Notes under the pieces: model-generated
Told to the model about the DNA's origin: nothing
Databases searched by the model: none
What the model saw: the letters and a program-made list of their open reading frames with translations, nothing else
Assembly (NCBI GenBank): GCA_029204225.1
Contig: MU832050.1
Span: 25,912 to 89,911, forward strand
Source of the DNA: Diphasiastrum complanatum
Taxonomy: Eukaryota; Streptophyta; Lycopodiopsida; Lycopodiales; Lycopodiaceae
Length of the DNA stretch: 64,000 bases
Direction: 5' to 3'
In this document: positions 23,650-36,502 of the stretch, piece by piece
Layout of the letters: each line of letters begins with the position of its first letter
Position numbering within the stretch: the first letter of the stretch is position 1
Translations under genes and position numbers: made by a program

Positions 23650-25428
23650 CAGTCCAGATTTTTCATTTCAATTGAAATGTGCAAAGAGTTTTGAACCTTA
23701 TGCTAAACTTGGCCTATTCAATCAGCTCTCGAACTTGAAGGGCATATTTTAATAAACTTGCCTTGAGTTGACATGTAGTAGATATTTACCTTGCTTTTGA
23801 AAGGCAAAGGCTGGAAGGACATTGCAACTTGAAAATACCATAATTACATCGTACAAAGATGGTAACACAAATGAAAATTCAATACCTTTCTAAGCCATTT
23901 TGAATAAATTTGAAAAGTTGAATACTTCAAGTCACTTCATAAAATAAACACTAACTTCAAGTCACTTCACACAATAAAGCCTAAGTTCTTCAAAGTGACA
24001 AACTAAAACAAAAAAAATGCCTTAATAAAAGTCTAAACCTCTAAACTCGGAACCCATTCCTAGTTCAACGGAAAAAGTTCATGTCCAAAACACTTTTCTA
24101 TTCCCAAAGGTTTAACATTATGTGGGGGACAAGGCCCTTGCATATGTGTTGCTCAATGGCAGAAATTTAAAGGGTGGGGCATAAGCCCCTTGAGGCTTTT
24201 CTTGTGTAATGAGATAGTGTGCTTTTTATTTTGTAATGAGTACTTTTTTATTTAAGTCTTTGAAAATTTGGACCTTTCACCAAAATGTTTATGAAATAGA
24301 TAGTGGTTTTATGAAACCATGGTGGGAAATGATGGTGAGTACTCTTGCTGAGCTATAGTAGTGGCAAGACAAGAAGACGACTCATTAGTTCCCATTATGT
24401 GCTCATCAACACACATTATGCAACTTAATATGTCTCAAAAATCTTACCTTAAGAATATGCCAAACAAATGTAGAACTATTAGAGGGGACACATTTTTTAA
24501 GGTTCCATCCCATAGGGCCTTGTACATTCTAGTTCGATCTGTGGGGGCTCTATATTTTCAATATTCCATCCATGGGGGCCCGTATTTTCAAGATTCCATC
24601 CATGAGAGCTCCTTATTCTTAAGGCCCAATATGATAGCCAATCATTTGCAAGACAAAATAATTTCTCAATGATTATGTGGTAGGCAGTGGGGGTCACAAA
24701 ACTCAATCGAAAATGTCCATTCAGGTAAGATTTGAGATGACACACATTAAAGTGGAGACTTAATGATTGGCTACCACATAGCACATGGACCTTTAGAAGG
24801 TCCATGTGCTTGCCCACATCAAAATTTTGTCATATGATTGGATGCCCACATAAAGTGTTAGCTTAAGGTTTAGTCCCATCATGTATCAATCTCTCATTGG
24901 TTGTTCACATGAGAGTTTTAGTGGAAGGTTTTAAGTTTTGGCAAACACGTGTATTTTATGCTATTTAAGGTGGCTCCAAGTTACAAAGAAAGAATGAGCA
25001 CTTTGCATTACAAAATCCAAAATTTCACCTGACATCTAGATGTATTGAAGGGTTTCTTTATTGGTATGCTCATAAAGATTTTATTGACAACGAGTGATTT
25101 TACGATGTAGTAAAGTAGTTGATTGTAGAGAATACTATACAAAATATCTTTTTGTCATATCTTATACAAGTTTTTATCTTCTCAAAAGCTTTACTTTATT
25201 TAATCATGAGTAAGTACAAATTTAGAAGGAATTATTTTTCACAAGAAGTTTAGTGGTGGTTTGGACTCCCGTAACTTTGGAAACAACTACCATGAGCATT
25301 ATTGTGTATTTTATTTATTGCGAGAGTGTTAGTCCAAGGCGTAAAGGGAACAACCTTTGGACCTAGTGAAAACGTCTCCCAAGGTGAAATGATGACAAGG
25401 ACTTCATTTTACTATATCATCAATACCT

Positions 25429-27690
25429 TTGGATGTGTATATTGTGCACCAAGAGCATGACGCTCCAGGGTGTATATTGAGATTCCACAAGGACAAAGAC
25501 TTATGTGACTTCATAGATGCAAAAATTACACTTAAAATGCTTAATAGAGATAAGACTCCTGGCCCTAACGATGTCACACTCGACTTCTTCCTGGTCCACA
25601 AGAATATAGTTGGTCCTGCCCTTCAGCAAGCCATTACGAATGCTCTAAGCATGGGCTCCTTCTCCCCTTCCCTCTCCCAAGGACTGATTAAACTTATCCC
25701 CAAAACTGACTCCCCCTTTTAGGATTTTCGACTACTGTCCCCTGACCATGTTGAACACCTCCTACAAAATCATTGCTAAGGCGATTGTTAGGAGGATTGC
25801 CCCTCTTTTCCCTTCTCATCTATCCAAGAACCAGGCTGGATTTATTAAAGGTAGGGCCCTCTTTGATAATATTCTTAATGTTTGGTCGGCTATCGATTCT
25901 GCTCTTTGGTTTAATTACCACCCACTTCTTCTTAAAATCAATTTTGACAAAGCTTTTGACCGTATTAGTTGGAACTACATTTTTGTTTGTTGTTCTTCAT
26001 TCAGTCTCCCTGACTTCTTCTCTAAGTTCATTCATGCTCTCTTTGCTCCTGCCTCCTCCTCTATTCTTTTCCAAGGAGTCCTCTCTCTGTCCTTCCCTAT
26101 GGTATCACACAAGGTTGCCTCCTCTCCCCTCTCCTCTTTTTCATTGCTACGGAACCCCTCATTTTTCAAATCCTTAAACTTAAATCCTCCCATGTCTTCC
26201 GCCCCTTCTCTTTCTGTGATGTTCCCATTGGCCCCCAGCTCTTTGGCGATGACTTGTCCTGCATTATTGAGCTACATAATCATTCTGCTTCACTCCTCCT
26301 CCTTCAATTATATAGATTTTGCGACTTCTTTGACTCTCTGATCAACTTGCAAAAATCTGACATTTTTGTATTGTCGCATGATACCCCTCCTGTTTGGTGT
26401 CTAAATCTGGGACTGAATGTCCTTCCTCATGGAACCATTTTTAGATACCTTGGGTTCCCTCTTGGTTCTTCTTTATCTAATAGATACCGTTTTAATTGGA
26501 TATTGGAGAAGATCAATAATAAACTGCTTATTTGGAACTCTTCTGACTTATCTTTCCCGGCTAGACTCTTTGTTATCAAACACATCATCTCCGTCTATTT
26601 CACTCACTTTCTTCTCATTTGGTTGCTTCCCCCTTCTCACTCTCTCTCTATTGCTAAATCCTTTGGGAAATTCCTTTGGAATAATCGGCCTAGTCTTCTT
26701 AACTGGGATATTTGTTGGGCTCCTAAGAAGATTGGGGGTTTTGGTCTTCTCAATCCTTCTATTACTTCCCTATCTTTCTCTCTCTCTCCTTTACAGACGT
26801 ATCCACTCCAATTTTTCATGCCCTCAAGCTTGGTCCTTGATGATGATAGCTATCCTCCCCCCTTCCTTCATTTCAAGATAACCCTCCCCAGTCTTATTTT
26901 CTTGAGTTCACCCATTCATCTTTTCTCTTCTCCATCTCCCTCTCTCATCTGTTCAAGTCTATCCATAGAGTTCTCATTTCTATGCATGAGCTTACCTTTT
27001 GGACTGGTGGTAGCTCTATTTCTCCTCTGGAATCACCATGGTTTTCCAAAGCGACTACCATCAATTCTAAACGTCTAGCTTTGATTGAAAATAGATTTTG
27101 CCGCAGTTTATCTCGTAAGGGACCGGTTACGTGAAAACACATCATGAACTCCATCTACTCCCTTAGCCTTTCTCGTCTCAAATCTGATCTTGGGCTTGCC
27201 ACTCGTGAAACCAGCTTCATTTCCTATGCTTTCTCTCATGGGGACCTTGGGCCTCTTTCCACCTCCACTTCCACGGATTAGTGCAAATTGTGGCTTTTCA
27301 AGGCTTTGGACAAAATTGGTAAAATGTCCTACTCTTCCGTCTTCTCTACCATCAAAGAGCCAAATTTTACTTTCTCTTGGTTTAATGCCAAGTGGAACCT
27401 TTCGGATCCCCCTCACATTTGGAAAGCCAGATTTTGGCGCACTCATGTGTCTCACCTTTTTTTTCATTGCCATGCTTATCTCTGGAAATCAGTAACTGAT
27501 CTCTTCATTGTCCGCTTTTAGACCAGATTCAAAAGATTCATTCATACTGATGTGTTGCTGAAAGATATTATTTTTGACGATTTGAAGACTAACGTTTTTT
27601 GGTAATGCATTAGGAGTATCACTCTATGGAACACTTGGTTAGAAAGAAATAGTAGAGAATTTGGGAATGGTGATTTTATCATCTCCCCCT
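25429..27690 (+). pseudogene. L1-like LINE-A: reverse transcriptase and C-terminal region, 5'-truncated
   Basis: The element begins after the endonuclease domain. DKTPGPNDVTLDFFLVHKN and GLIKLIPKTDSPF are the pre-RT block. LLKINFDKAFDRISWNYIF holds the motif-A aspartate (DKAFDR), AGFIKGR the QxGFIxGR box, YGITQGCLLSPLL motif B, and LFGDDLSCIIE motif C (FGDD where FADD is usual). RYLGFPLGSSLSNRYRFNWI and SARL-x-IKH mark the following plant L1 region. Near 27600, ITLWNTWLERNSREF is the familiar C-terminal tail. The frame changes at about 25720, 26100 and 27080, so it is dead. The 5' endonuclease half is missing, as expected from target-primed reverse transcription. No poly(A) tail or target duplication is clear. 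Confidence 0.9.
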
Positions 27691-28198
27691 TCTACTTTTA
27701 AAAGATGTTGATAAACTTGTGCTTTGTTGGAGGGTTTTCGTATCTCGAGGCAACTCTAACCATAGTTAATAAGTGAGAGGAATTTGGCACCTTACGTGTG
27801 TAAGTCCAACCCGATGATCACATATTTATTTGATTAGTTAGAAGTTAATTAAAGGAATTTAGGCCTTTTGTGAGAATTAAATGTCACAAGGCCTAATAGT
27901 CAAGTTAGTGAATAAAAAGGGCTCCCCCCAAAATTCCAATCTCACATAATAAGGGAGGTGGAGATTGGCCAATAGGATTTGAGGCCAAAGCCCTAAAATC
28001 GATTATATATAGTGGTACTTTATGATTCATTTGACATGTCCATTTCAATAAAAGCAGGTTGAAAATCTTACAAATTGAAATCAGATGTCCTTGCCTTCTT
28101 TCTTGTTCCATCTCTCATGCTTTATTTGGATCTTTATGTTCATTGGATCTGCTGATTGTTGGGATTGATCATTTCTTATACTTTTTGTGAGAGAAAAG
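27691..28198. other. non-coding spacer
   Basis: Nothing recognisable between LINE-A and the left long direct repeat of the Penelope-like composite. Confidence 0.45.
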
Positions 28199-29360
28199 AG
28201 AGAGAGATATACACAATTTCACATAGTTCCTCTTGACAAAGCAAGACCAAACCCTTTGAAGCCTTTATTCATAAACCAACAAGGTACAGTAAAGCTGAAA
28301 AGTAAAATACAGTACAATAAAGCACCATATAGCTTAACCACTCTCAAAACGTCCAGCTGATACCTGCCACCATCCCACAACACAAAACCGCACGAGTTAG
28401 TATAGTGGGGAAGACAGGTGCCATAGCTGAACGTTAGTTGTTATCCATGTCCAAAAGAATTTATACTACTTATCAGCATAAATAGCATTTTAAAACATAG
28501 TCCAGTCTTCCCAAACACAAAGACGATTTTCTAGAGATAGGCCAAGCCCCTCCATTACCGTATCAGGACGAGTGCCATGCTGATCAGTTTTTGGGCATTG
28601 GTCCGTATCAGTTCATTTCGTTTATAGCAAAAGTATGAAAAGTTTTTATTGTATACATTGCTTATCGCTAAAAGAAATGGTGTGAACACGTGTGCCGGTG
28701 TCAGAGCAAATCCATGCCATTCTAACCCTGGTGACTTAAGAAACGTCATGCACTACTGTCCATACTCCTAAGCATATCCATGCTTTTCAGTCGTATCTCA
28801 CCATAATCTGATATGACAACTAAATGGGTAATAAATTTGCACAAGCCATGGTTGAATAGTGTGGTTACGAGTGAACTTACGTTTATTGTAACTCCATATC
28901 CAACCCGTGGTTTTTTAAGACCTTGTATCAAATAGGCTTCATTTTATTGATGAGGTTCTCATGGTTTTTACAAGGTATTAGGGCAGATCCGTGCCATTCT
29001 AATCCTTTTGTAAGAACCGTTTATCTTACGCAAATCCATGTTGTCCAAGATAATTTGAGGAGAAACCTTGCTTCGAGACAACATGGGTGTCATTATACGC
29101 AAAAAATTTAGTCAAACTGAGTAGAAACCAACTAAATTCTGTATTTAGGATCATTATTAGTCACCTAAAATGGAATATATTTGTGAAGAGACACCTTACC
29201 TTTCGAGCATAGGTGATTCTTGCAAAATCTAAAAATTGTTCGAAAAACTCATACCTGGATGATTGTAGCAATGGTTTCTTGTGAGGATGCCATGTTTAGT
29301 CCCTCGAGTGCTCTTGCCTGCCTTAGACTTAAACCGTTCATAATGTTATTGTCAGCTATT
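28199..29360 (-). repeat. left long direct repeat (pseudo-LTR, 3' side of the element)
   Basis: Aligns with 34390-35471 from AGAGAGAGATA...CACAATTTCACATAG at its start to CATAATGTTATTGTCAGCTA at its end. It has about 100 bases (28655-28755) that the right copy lacks, containing GAGCAAATCCATGCCATTCT; a related phrase GGGCAGATCCGTGCCATTCT recurs at 28981. No open frame spans it. Confidence 0.9.
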
Positions 29361-29959
29361 GTGAAAGCGATAATAAGCACGTTAAGGAGAGCCTACCACT
29401 CATTGCTTATACAAGTCTGAAGCATGGTTTAATGTGCAAATGCTTATAGCTTTATGGTTCGAAACTTAACCTAATCGAAAATGAAGATAGTAGTAATATT
29501 CGATGCTACAAAGAGCGCAAGTTTTATTTGTTGGTGCTTAGACACAGTAGTATTCCCTTTGAAATAGCAGTCATTCAAAAGTATGATAGCAAAACAAGTT
29601 ACAGCACGAGGTATACTAATCATAATTAGAACGTGCCAGTGTCTGAGTTGTATCTTTTGAATAATAGCATGATACTACAATGGCTTCATCTCTGGAGTAT
29701 GTATGTAACCTTTCGTTACTTAAGGAACAAGCAAACATTCATACTGTCCTTTGAAGGATAGTAAAGCCTATTGTAAACTGTAGTTATCAAACCAAAATTT
29801 CATCTTTTCATATCTATGATAAGGAGTTTGAATCCATTCAACCATTCATGAGGTAAGAAGTGCTTCATCGTTGGTCATTAAGAAGCATTTGTCTCAACCT
29901 ACCATATGTGATGCATACCTATCATTATCATGCTTTACAAAGTATGTGGAAGGAAGCAT
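29361..29959. other. non-coding interior of the Penelope-like composite
   Basis: No coding frame or terminus seen between the left direct repeat and the 70-bp array. Confidence 0.45.
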
Positions 29960-30200
29960 CGGTTCGTCGTTGGTCCATCACTGGACAGCTTACCATATAA
30001 ACCCATTTTTTGAGTGTCTTGCTCAAGATACATCGTTGTAGGTCCATCGTTGGACAACAACTCATATATCTTCAACAAGCTTCTCCATAGTTGAGCAAGC
30101 TTCATCGTTGGTCCATCGCTGGACAACGGATATTACTTGAAGAAAATGCCATACAAAAAATGTGTATGAACCCTTGTTGATCCATCGCTGGACAGCGGAT
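29960..30200. repeat. 70-bp tandem array with hairpin core
   Basis: Four copies of a core close to GGTCCATCGCTGGACARC at 29972, 30041, 30110 and 30179, spaced 69-70 bases. Each core is a five-pair stem GTCCA/TGGAC (ATCCA in copy 4) with loop TCRY. A weaker relative is at 29870. The minus strand reads SSDGPT-type repeats by chance. Units between cores are diverged. Confidence 0.85.
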
Positions 30201-30576
30201 TCATACCATCACGTTTATCACCCAGAAAGCTCATATGTAACAAAGAGATGAAAGCAAAGCTATGAAACGGGCAAAACCACATATCGCAAAGTAGAAGCAG
30301 ATGACTTCAAGCCATGGAGGGCGCCATCTCTATCATGAGCATATCTTCCAAACTTCTTCTCACCGTATAGTAGAAAAAACTCATTCAAGAACATGCTACA
30401 TATAGTGGTTCCGTAGGAAGTATCGTGGAAGCTCCCTTTTAGCCAAAATTGGTGGGAAAATATTTTTTGAAAAGTATCATATATGGATCGGTTGGCAACA
30501 AAGTTTAGGACCATCAAATCGCATATGTTTATTTATAGCAAGGTCAAGGGTGGTAACTTTTGATAAAGAAGAGTCC

Positions 30577-30770
<194 letters not shown>

Positions 30771-30774
30771 ACCC

Positions 30775-32430
30775 ACCAACCGACCCGCAGCTTCTGAATC
30801 CCTTAGGGGGTAGCCGTAAGGGATAGCCACCATCAGACCTTTAATACATTGTGGTAGATCATAGGACAAACCTGGAAAAGTATTAGTCAAAAGCAGTTTG
30901 TTAATGATAAGGCAAAGCTTTTCCCTCATAAAACCACTTTTCTGAAAATCGTTCAGCAAGATTGCTACCTCTTTTATAAAAGTGTCGTGATCGTTGCAAC
31001 AATACATAGCAGAAATAACCTGGGAGATAATTATTTTGTACGAGTTGTAGACTGGCCTATTGGAAGCCAGATGTATGTACTGTAAGTATTGAAAAGGTAA
31101 GTCTCTTCTTCTATCAAACTTTGAGAGCTGATAAACACAGGTGCCATGATTAAAAGTAATCAAAATGTTTAAAAAACTAGTGGTGTTTGCTTCACAAGAC
31201 TTTTCTTCAATATCAAGAAATTCTAGAGGATAAATCTAGAACGGGTTATCTAGTTTTCTAATATGATTTTTATCCATAAATGCATCAATATTGGGATTAT
31301 TAATGAAGCAAATGTCATCAGTATATCTAAACGAGTGACTGAAAATATTCATAGCTTTTTTGAGACCTAACTTGGCTAGTCTCTTAATAAATTGAGCTTC
31401 AAAGAACGCAAGATACTAGTTACACCAAGTAGGTGAGCATGAAAAACCCATCGGTATACCACGAGTCTGTCTCCAGGTTTTGTTTCCTAACATGACAGTA
31501 CAATTGTCTATTAGGTGGGCATTCCACAAGCATAAGAGATTTTTATCGATATTGTACCACCCTTCCGACTTTTTATTTTCCCATGACCATTTAAAGGCGT
31601 CCCTTTCTTGTTCCCACTTGAAACTCAGAAACATCTTATTAGAATGTTTGAACGCATATGTAATGGATCTATTCATGATAGTTTTCAACCCATCAGTGCC
31701 ATCTAAAGGTATGTTTTCATAGCACTTAGAGATATCTGCAACCCATACATTGGTAATCTTTGATGGTAGATTGAGATAAGAATCGATCGAGGACTTGCAC
31801 TGCCAAAATAAGCATGTATCCACATTTAGGATATCTTGTATGTTTTTGCCTTAAGGCCTGCACCTTCCTTGAGGAATGGTGATAGCATACCAAGAGCTCC
31901 TATTAGGAATTTTGCGAGTTTGGTAAAGCAACAGTCATGCGCATTGGTAATCCATCTAAAAGATTCCTTGTGGGCTTTGTACGTACATAGTAGATATGGC
32001 AAAGAGTTGTTCCCCACGAAGATGTTGGGTAAAAACCCAGTTAGCTTTTCCATGACATAGTGATAGTTTCCGTAACAAAGTTTTCTTGATCATTAGGAAA
32101 GGGGCTGAAGTCAGGACTGTTAAGCCTATCTAGGGCAAGCCTTCGTACAAGGAATTTACATATGAAACTAAGAGTGTGTTGTGCCTTGTCAATGCCATTG
32201 ATGTAGAGCAGATTTGCGAGCCATAATCTTTTATTTTTAGCAGTTTGTATTTTTGCAGTTTTGTCCTTATTGCCATATAGACAGGTTCTTTTTTTGATAA
32301 ATTCCATGGCAATGTTTTTACAGAAAGTCGCATGCTTCCTTGTAGTTTCTTCATTTTAATGTTCATGCGTAGGCAAGAGTTTGATTAATTTGAACCATCC
32401 ATCATAAAGTTCAGAAGCCACCTCATTCAT
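30775..32430 (-). pseudogene. Penelope/TERT/rvt-type reverse transcriptase domain
   Basis: Reading down the minus strand: fingers motif YKAHKESFRWITNAHDCC (about 31950-32003), then motif A WVADISKCYENIP (catalytic Asp, about 31740). A spacer of roughly 80 residues follows. Motif B is TRGIPMGFSCSPTWCN then, after a TAG near 31418, YLAFFEAQFIKRL. Motif C is FRYTDDICFINN (YTDD, both aspartates kept, about 31320). Next are IYPLEFLDI, SFLNILITFNHG and KFDRRRDLPFQYLQ, then a thumb-like tail with IIISQVISAMY. The block from motif A to the tail is one frame with only two TAG codons (near 31418 and 31238); upstream needs two frameshifts (near 32045 and 31825). The A-B spacer, longer than usual, recalls the TERT fingers insertion. 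It resembles Penelope-like and cellular rvt RTs, not Copia, Gypsy or LINE RTs. Confidence 0.72.
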
Positions 32431-32955
32431 ATTATTTTTTCTTAAGGTAATATGATTGAGACCCATCTCTAAAGATTTACGTAAAATCGGAAAACAATAT
32501 TGCTATCCGTAGAAATAACATGCCCAAATTTATTTGCAACAAAATTCTTGAATCTATTAAGAGATAAGCATTCACATGAATGTAAGTTTTCTATGTCAAA
32601 ATCACAGAAAAAATCATAAGAAAAATACCAATCACTTTTGACACTTGGTAGGTAAGTCCAACCAAATGTATATCATGAAAGCATTCATCTACGACAGCGA
32701 ATAGTCTGAATAAAACATGAGCGTAAAAAGTCTTCACATGGATTGCTTCAAAAACTCTATTGCAGTAACATTGATGTAAAAAAGAGCTCCCTGAATCACT
32801 GCTAGTGGTCAGCTATAGACGTCCCATCGCTGAGATATTGACTTCTCTCCTTTCTGTCCTTTCCCCATCCTGCACATCGATTAATCCAGATAAAAATTCA
32901 GCCTTTTGATAGGTAGGTCGCTCTTTGTGCTACTTTGCCCTTCCTTTCCAGTAAA
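32431..32955. other. unassigned gap between N-terminal and RT parts
   Basis: About 525 bases with no good minus-strand frame. Possibly a decayed linker or intron remnant of the same gene. Confidence 0.35.
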
Positions 32956-34200
32956 TCATCTTCTCTTCCCTGTCCCAGATGCAGATACTACGGAGTTTGG
33001 ATTGTTGAGATTAAAATTGCCCGTTCTTTTGCTTGTGTTTTGAAAGTATTTATCCTGGAGAGTGGAAAAGCTTGGTCGTTTAAGGAGACACTCTATCTCT
33101 CGTACGTTTTCAGCATCGCCAAGGTGTGATAAGAGTTTGGCAGAAGAATCTTTGGCAAGCTCAATAGAGGCATCAACCATGTACTTTCGAATGAAAAGAA
33201 AGGTAAGGTGTGCCTTAACCACATCTCTGGCGGGCTTATGTAGCCATAGAAGAAAGCATTCATTTGGTTTTGGAGAGAAGCACCAAGGAAGAACTTGCCT
33301 AGGTTGTTCATCATATACCAAATGGCGTGGTCAAACCAGATAATGGACGAATTGTTTTTGCATTTATCACCACATCTACATTTAAAGAATGCTCGCTTCC
33401 AGTTCCAGATTTTGCTTGGTGAAGGTTCATCTTATTAAAGCCAGTCTCAAAGTGTCCTCTGATTCTGGCCCAAGTTTGCTCAAAAGGGCAATGGGAAGGC
33501 TCAAATTTGTTCATGCGAATAACAGTATCAAAGGCTACCGGAGCTTCAAGAGAAGGATTTTTGTGTAAAGCAACGGACTTACAAACTTCTATTTCTTTTT
33601 CAGTAAGATGTGACATCAAGATCCAGAGGTTGATAGGCACAGGGGCAAGAAAATGGACAGTGGGAAGGCTCCGAAGCTTATAGGCAGAAAAGGCAGATTT
33701 GAACTCAATAGTTTCTGCTGGGTACAAAATAGATTTGACAGTTCTTGGATTGGCAGAAGTCATATGAAGATTGGTCACCAATATCACAGATATCTTGAGA
33801 AAACAATTCAAGCTGGGAAGCCCTGTCCTCATCAAGCCCATCTAAAAAAGACCAAAGGGTGTGGTAAAAGCGGTGCATCAGAGGAAGTATGTGGCACATC
33901 AACAGAAGAATTACCATTCTCATTCTCAAGGCATGAAAAGACTTTCCTAATATGTAGATTGAAAAATCTTTTATTTTCTTCAAATCTTTCAACAAATTCA
34001 TTGAGCCGGCCATATAGATCTTCTGCCAGACTCAAAGTATCCTTCTTTTTAACAAACTCCAGATAGATCCTAACCCAATCCAAAGTCCCCAACAGATCAG
34101 TCAAACATAAAACCTTATCTTCAGGTCCAGCAGAAGAACAAGTAGCCCTATCAGTGCCAATGATAAAAAATGCATCATTACGACCTTTTTCATACAACAA
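32956..34200 (-). pseudogene. N-terminal region of the Penelope/rvt-like protein
   Basis: Upstream of the RT on the same strand, four overlapping frames give protein-like sequence. The first (34200-33832) is charged and helical, with SLAEDLYGRLNEFVERFEEN, a likely coiled coil. A second carries DICDIGDQSSYDFCQSKN, a third APVPINLWILMSHLTEKEIE and FEQTWARIRGHFETGFNKMN. A fourth contains a cysteine cluster FFKCRCGDKCKNNSSIIWF (near 33370) and IRKYMVDASIELAKDSSAKL. Frameshifts fall near 33860, 33740, 33400 and 33230. No known endonuclease motif is visible. Bacterial and fungal rvt proteins have a coiled-coil N-terminus, which fits loosely. Function unknown; association with the RT is inferred from strand and spacing. 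Confidence 0.5.
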
Positions 34201-34389
34201 ATAAGCGTCTGAATAAAATGGTTAGGTGGAGGTAGGGGCTCCCCATAACCCAAAAGAGCAACATCTTGAAACCATCCTGTGGACTAAAACATGAAAAAAG
34301 ACATTTGTTAGCTTATGAACCGGATAAAAGGTAAGGGTTTAGTACTATCCCAACCAAGGAATAGTCGAAGTTACACCACAAGGATGCAT

Positions 34390-35471
34390 AGAGAGAGATA
34401 CACAATTTCACATAGTTCCTCTTGACAAAACAAGAACAAACCCTTTGAAGCCTTTATTCATAAACCAACAAGGTACAATAAAGCTGAAAAGTAAAATACA
34501 GTACATTAAAGTACCATATAGCATAACCACTCTCAAAACGTCTAGCTAATACCTGCCACCATCCCACAACACAAAACCGCACGAGTTAGTACATTGGAGA
34601 AGACAAGTGTCATAGTTGAGCATTAGTTGTTATCCATGTCCAAAAGAAGTTATACTACTTATCAACATAAATAGCATTTTAAAACATAGTCCAGTCTTCC
34701 CAAACACAAAGATGATTTTCTAGCAATAGGCCAAGCCCCTCCGTTACCGTATCAAGACGAGTGCCATGCTGATCAGTTTTTGGACATTGGTCCATATCAG
34801 TTCATTTTGTTTACAACAAAAGTATGAAAAGTTTTCACCGTATATATTGCTTATACTCCTGGGCATATCCATGCTTTCTAGTCATATCTCACCATAATCT
34901 GATATGACAACTGAATGGGTAATAAATTTGCATAAGCCATGGTTGAATAGTGTAGTTACGAGTGAACTTACGTTTATCGTAACTTTATATCCAACCCGTG
35001 GTTTTTTAAGACCTTGTATCGAATAGGCTTCATTTAGTTGATGAGGTTCTCATGGTTTTTACAAGTTATTAGGGCAGATCCGTGCCATTCTAATCCTTTT
35101 GTAAGAACCATTTATCTTACACAAATCCATGTTGTCCAAGATAATTTGAGGAGGAACCTTGCTTCGGGACAGCGTGGCTGTCATTATACGTAGAAAATTT
35201 TCATTATTTATGAAGTGATATAGTCGAACTGAGTAGAAACCAACTAAATTTTGTATTTAGGATCATTATTAGTCACCTGGGGAATGGAATATATTTGTGA
35301 AGAGACACCTTACCTTTCAAGCATAGGTGATGCTTGCAAAATCTAAAAACTCGGAAAACTCATACCTGGATGATTGTAGCAGTGGTTTCTTGTGAGGATG
35401 CCATGCTTAGTCTCTCGAGTGCTCTTGCCTTTCTTAGACTTAAACCGTTCATAATGTTATTGTCAGCTATT
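34390..35471 (-). repeat. right long direct repeat (pseudo-LTR, 5' side of the element)
   Basis: Second copy of the 28199-29360 sequence, same orientation. It lacks about 100 bases near 34855 and has an extra TCATTATTTATGAAGTGATA-like insertion near 35200. Scattered substitutions elsewhere suggest the two copies have been separate for some time. Confidence 0.9.
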
Positions 35472-36502
35472 TACTTTCTGTTCCTTTGCAACCAACCTTC
35501 GTCGACGCCATGATGTAGCGAAGCTACAATTTGAAGGGCGAAGGTTACTTCCCAGCGATTTCCAAAAGCTGAACAAAAACCACCAAAAAAAGTGAAAATA
35601 CCCCTAAAAACCAAGACATACTGAAAACCAACCTTTGCTTGGTGTATTGTACCTAGATCTGACCCAGATCTATCTATAGCCAGGTTGACGAAGGTTAATT
35701 TTGAAAATAGAAGGATAAAGTGACCGTTCTAGTAGTTATTGGTAACCTTTTGTAGAAAGTAACACCTTTCTGCAAGAATATTAGTTCTTTGAGAAGAACC
35801 TTTGCCTGAGTCACAATAAGTCCATTATACTATTTTTGGTAATCAGTAAGTTGGGCGAACATTAAGTTAAGTTCACTTGTTATATTGAAATATTTTTGTC
35901 AAAAAAGTATTCTTTTTTTGCAAAAATAACAGTATCACTCTTGATCCTTCGCTTGAACCTTTCCCAAGTTGCCTAAGGTTTTCCGAATATAGCAATTAAT
36001 CAATTTTGAGTTAGACGAATCCATTTGGATTATCCAAAAAGCCTATCTTAATCGTCACCAAGCTGCAAAAAGTTATTGTTCACCAAAAAAGAACCTTCGC
36101 CAGTTCTACCCTAGCATAATCATTATCAAATATACTTACTGTCAATCAGGTGAAGATTAGATTTCTCATATTTGTGAGAAACAGCTAGATAAGTCATTTT
36201 TTATCCAGATTAGTACCCTCGTCGAGTGAACCTTCACCTAGGGAACCTTCGCCAGTACTATTTTTGAATTTTGATTTGTCAAATCTAGCTACTGTCAAAT
36301 TTTTGAAAGATTCTGTTACAGTTTGATATTGATTTTGAGAAATTTATATTTCTAGAAGTGTTGATCACTTGATCAAGATCTTTTTCCAAAATCAAAATTT
36401 GATTAAAATCAAGTAAAAAGGTTTTTCTAGATCTGATCAGAGATAGGAGTTAATTGAAAAATCTAGATCCAATCTCATTGTTCTTTGAAGTGATTTGGAA
36501 GA
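35472..36502 (+). other. leader / LTR remnant of the Tat-like Gypsy with AACCTTCGCC motifs
   Basis: No gene. At least eight copies of a short phrase near GAACCTTCGCC, in both orientations (for example 35512, 35549, 35692, 35805, 35946, 36101, 36239), occur in about 1 kb before the gag start. The same phrase returns after the integrase (40820-41170), which suggests untranslated or LTR sequence of the same element. I could not align a long LTR pair. Confidence 0.5.

Larger units (their letters stand above)
20900..25428. other. non-coding repeat-rich stretch
   Basis: About 4.5 kb without a credible gene. Short direct repeats are frequent, and phrases such as CTTGAAAGGCA, TGTGCATGTG and CATTGGATG recur with variations. 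The texture is that of old satellite-like or transposon-derived DNA. Segment 24510-24610 holds three related phrases built on ATTCCATCCATGGGGGC. Confidence 0.5.

Noticed and set aside
29960-30200. CRISPR-like array
   Set aside because: Repeats are degenerate, 70 bases apart with diverged related spacers, in plant DNA with no cas genes; it is an ordinary tandem repeat.
32956-34200. GIY-YIG endonuclease of Penelope-like elements
   Set aside because: No GIY/YIG tandem or following Arg/Glu motif in any frame I could read.
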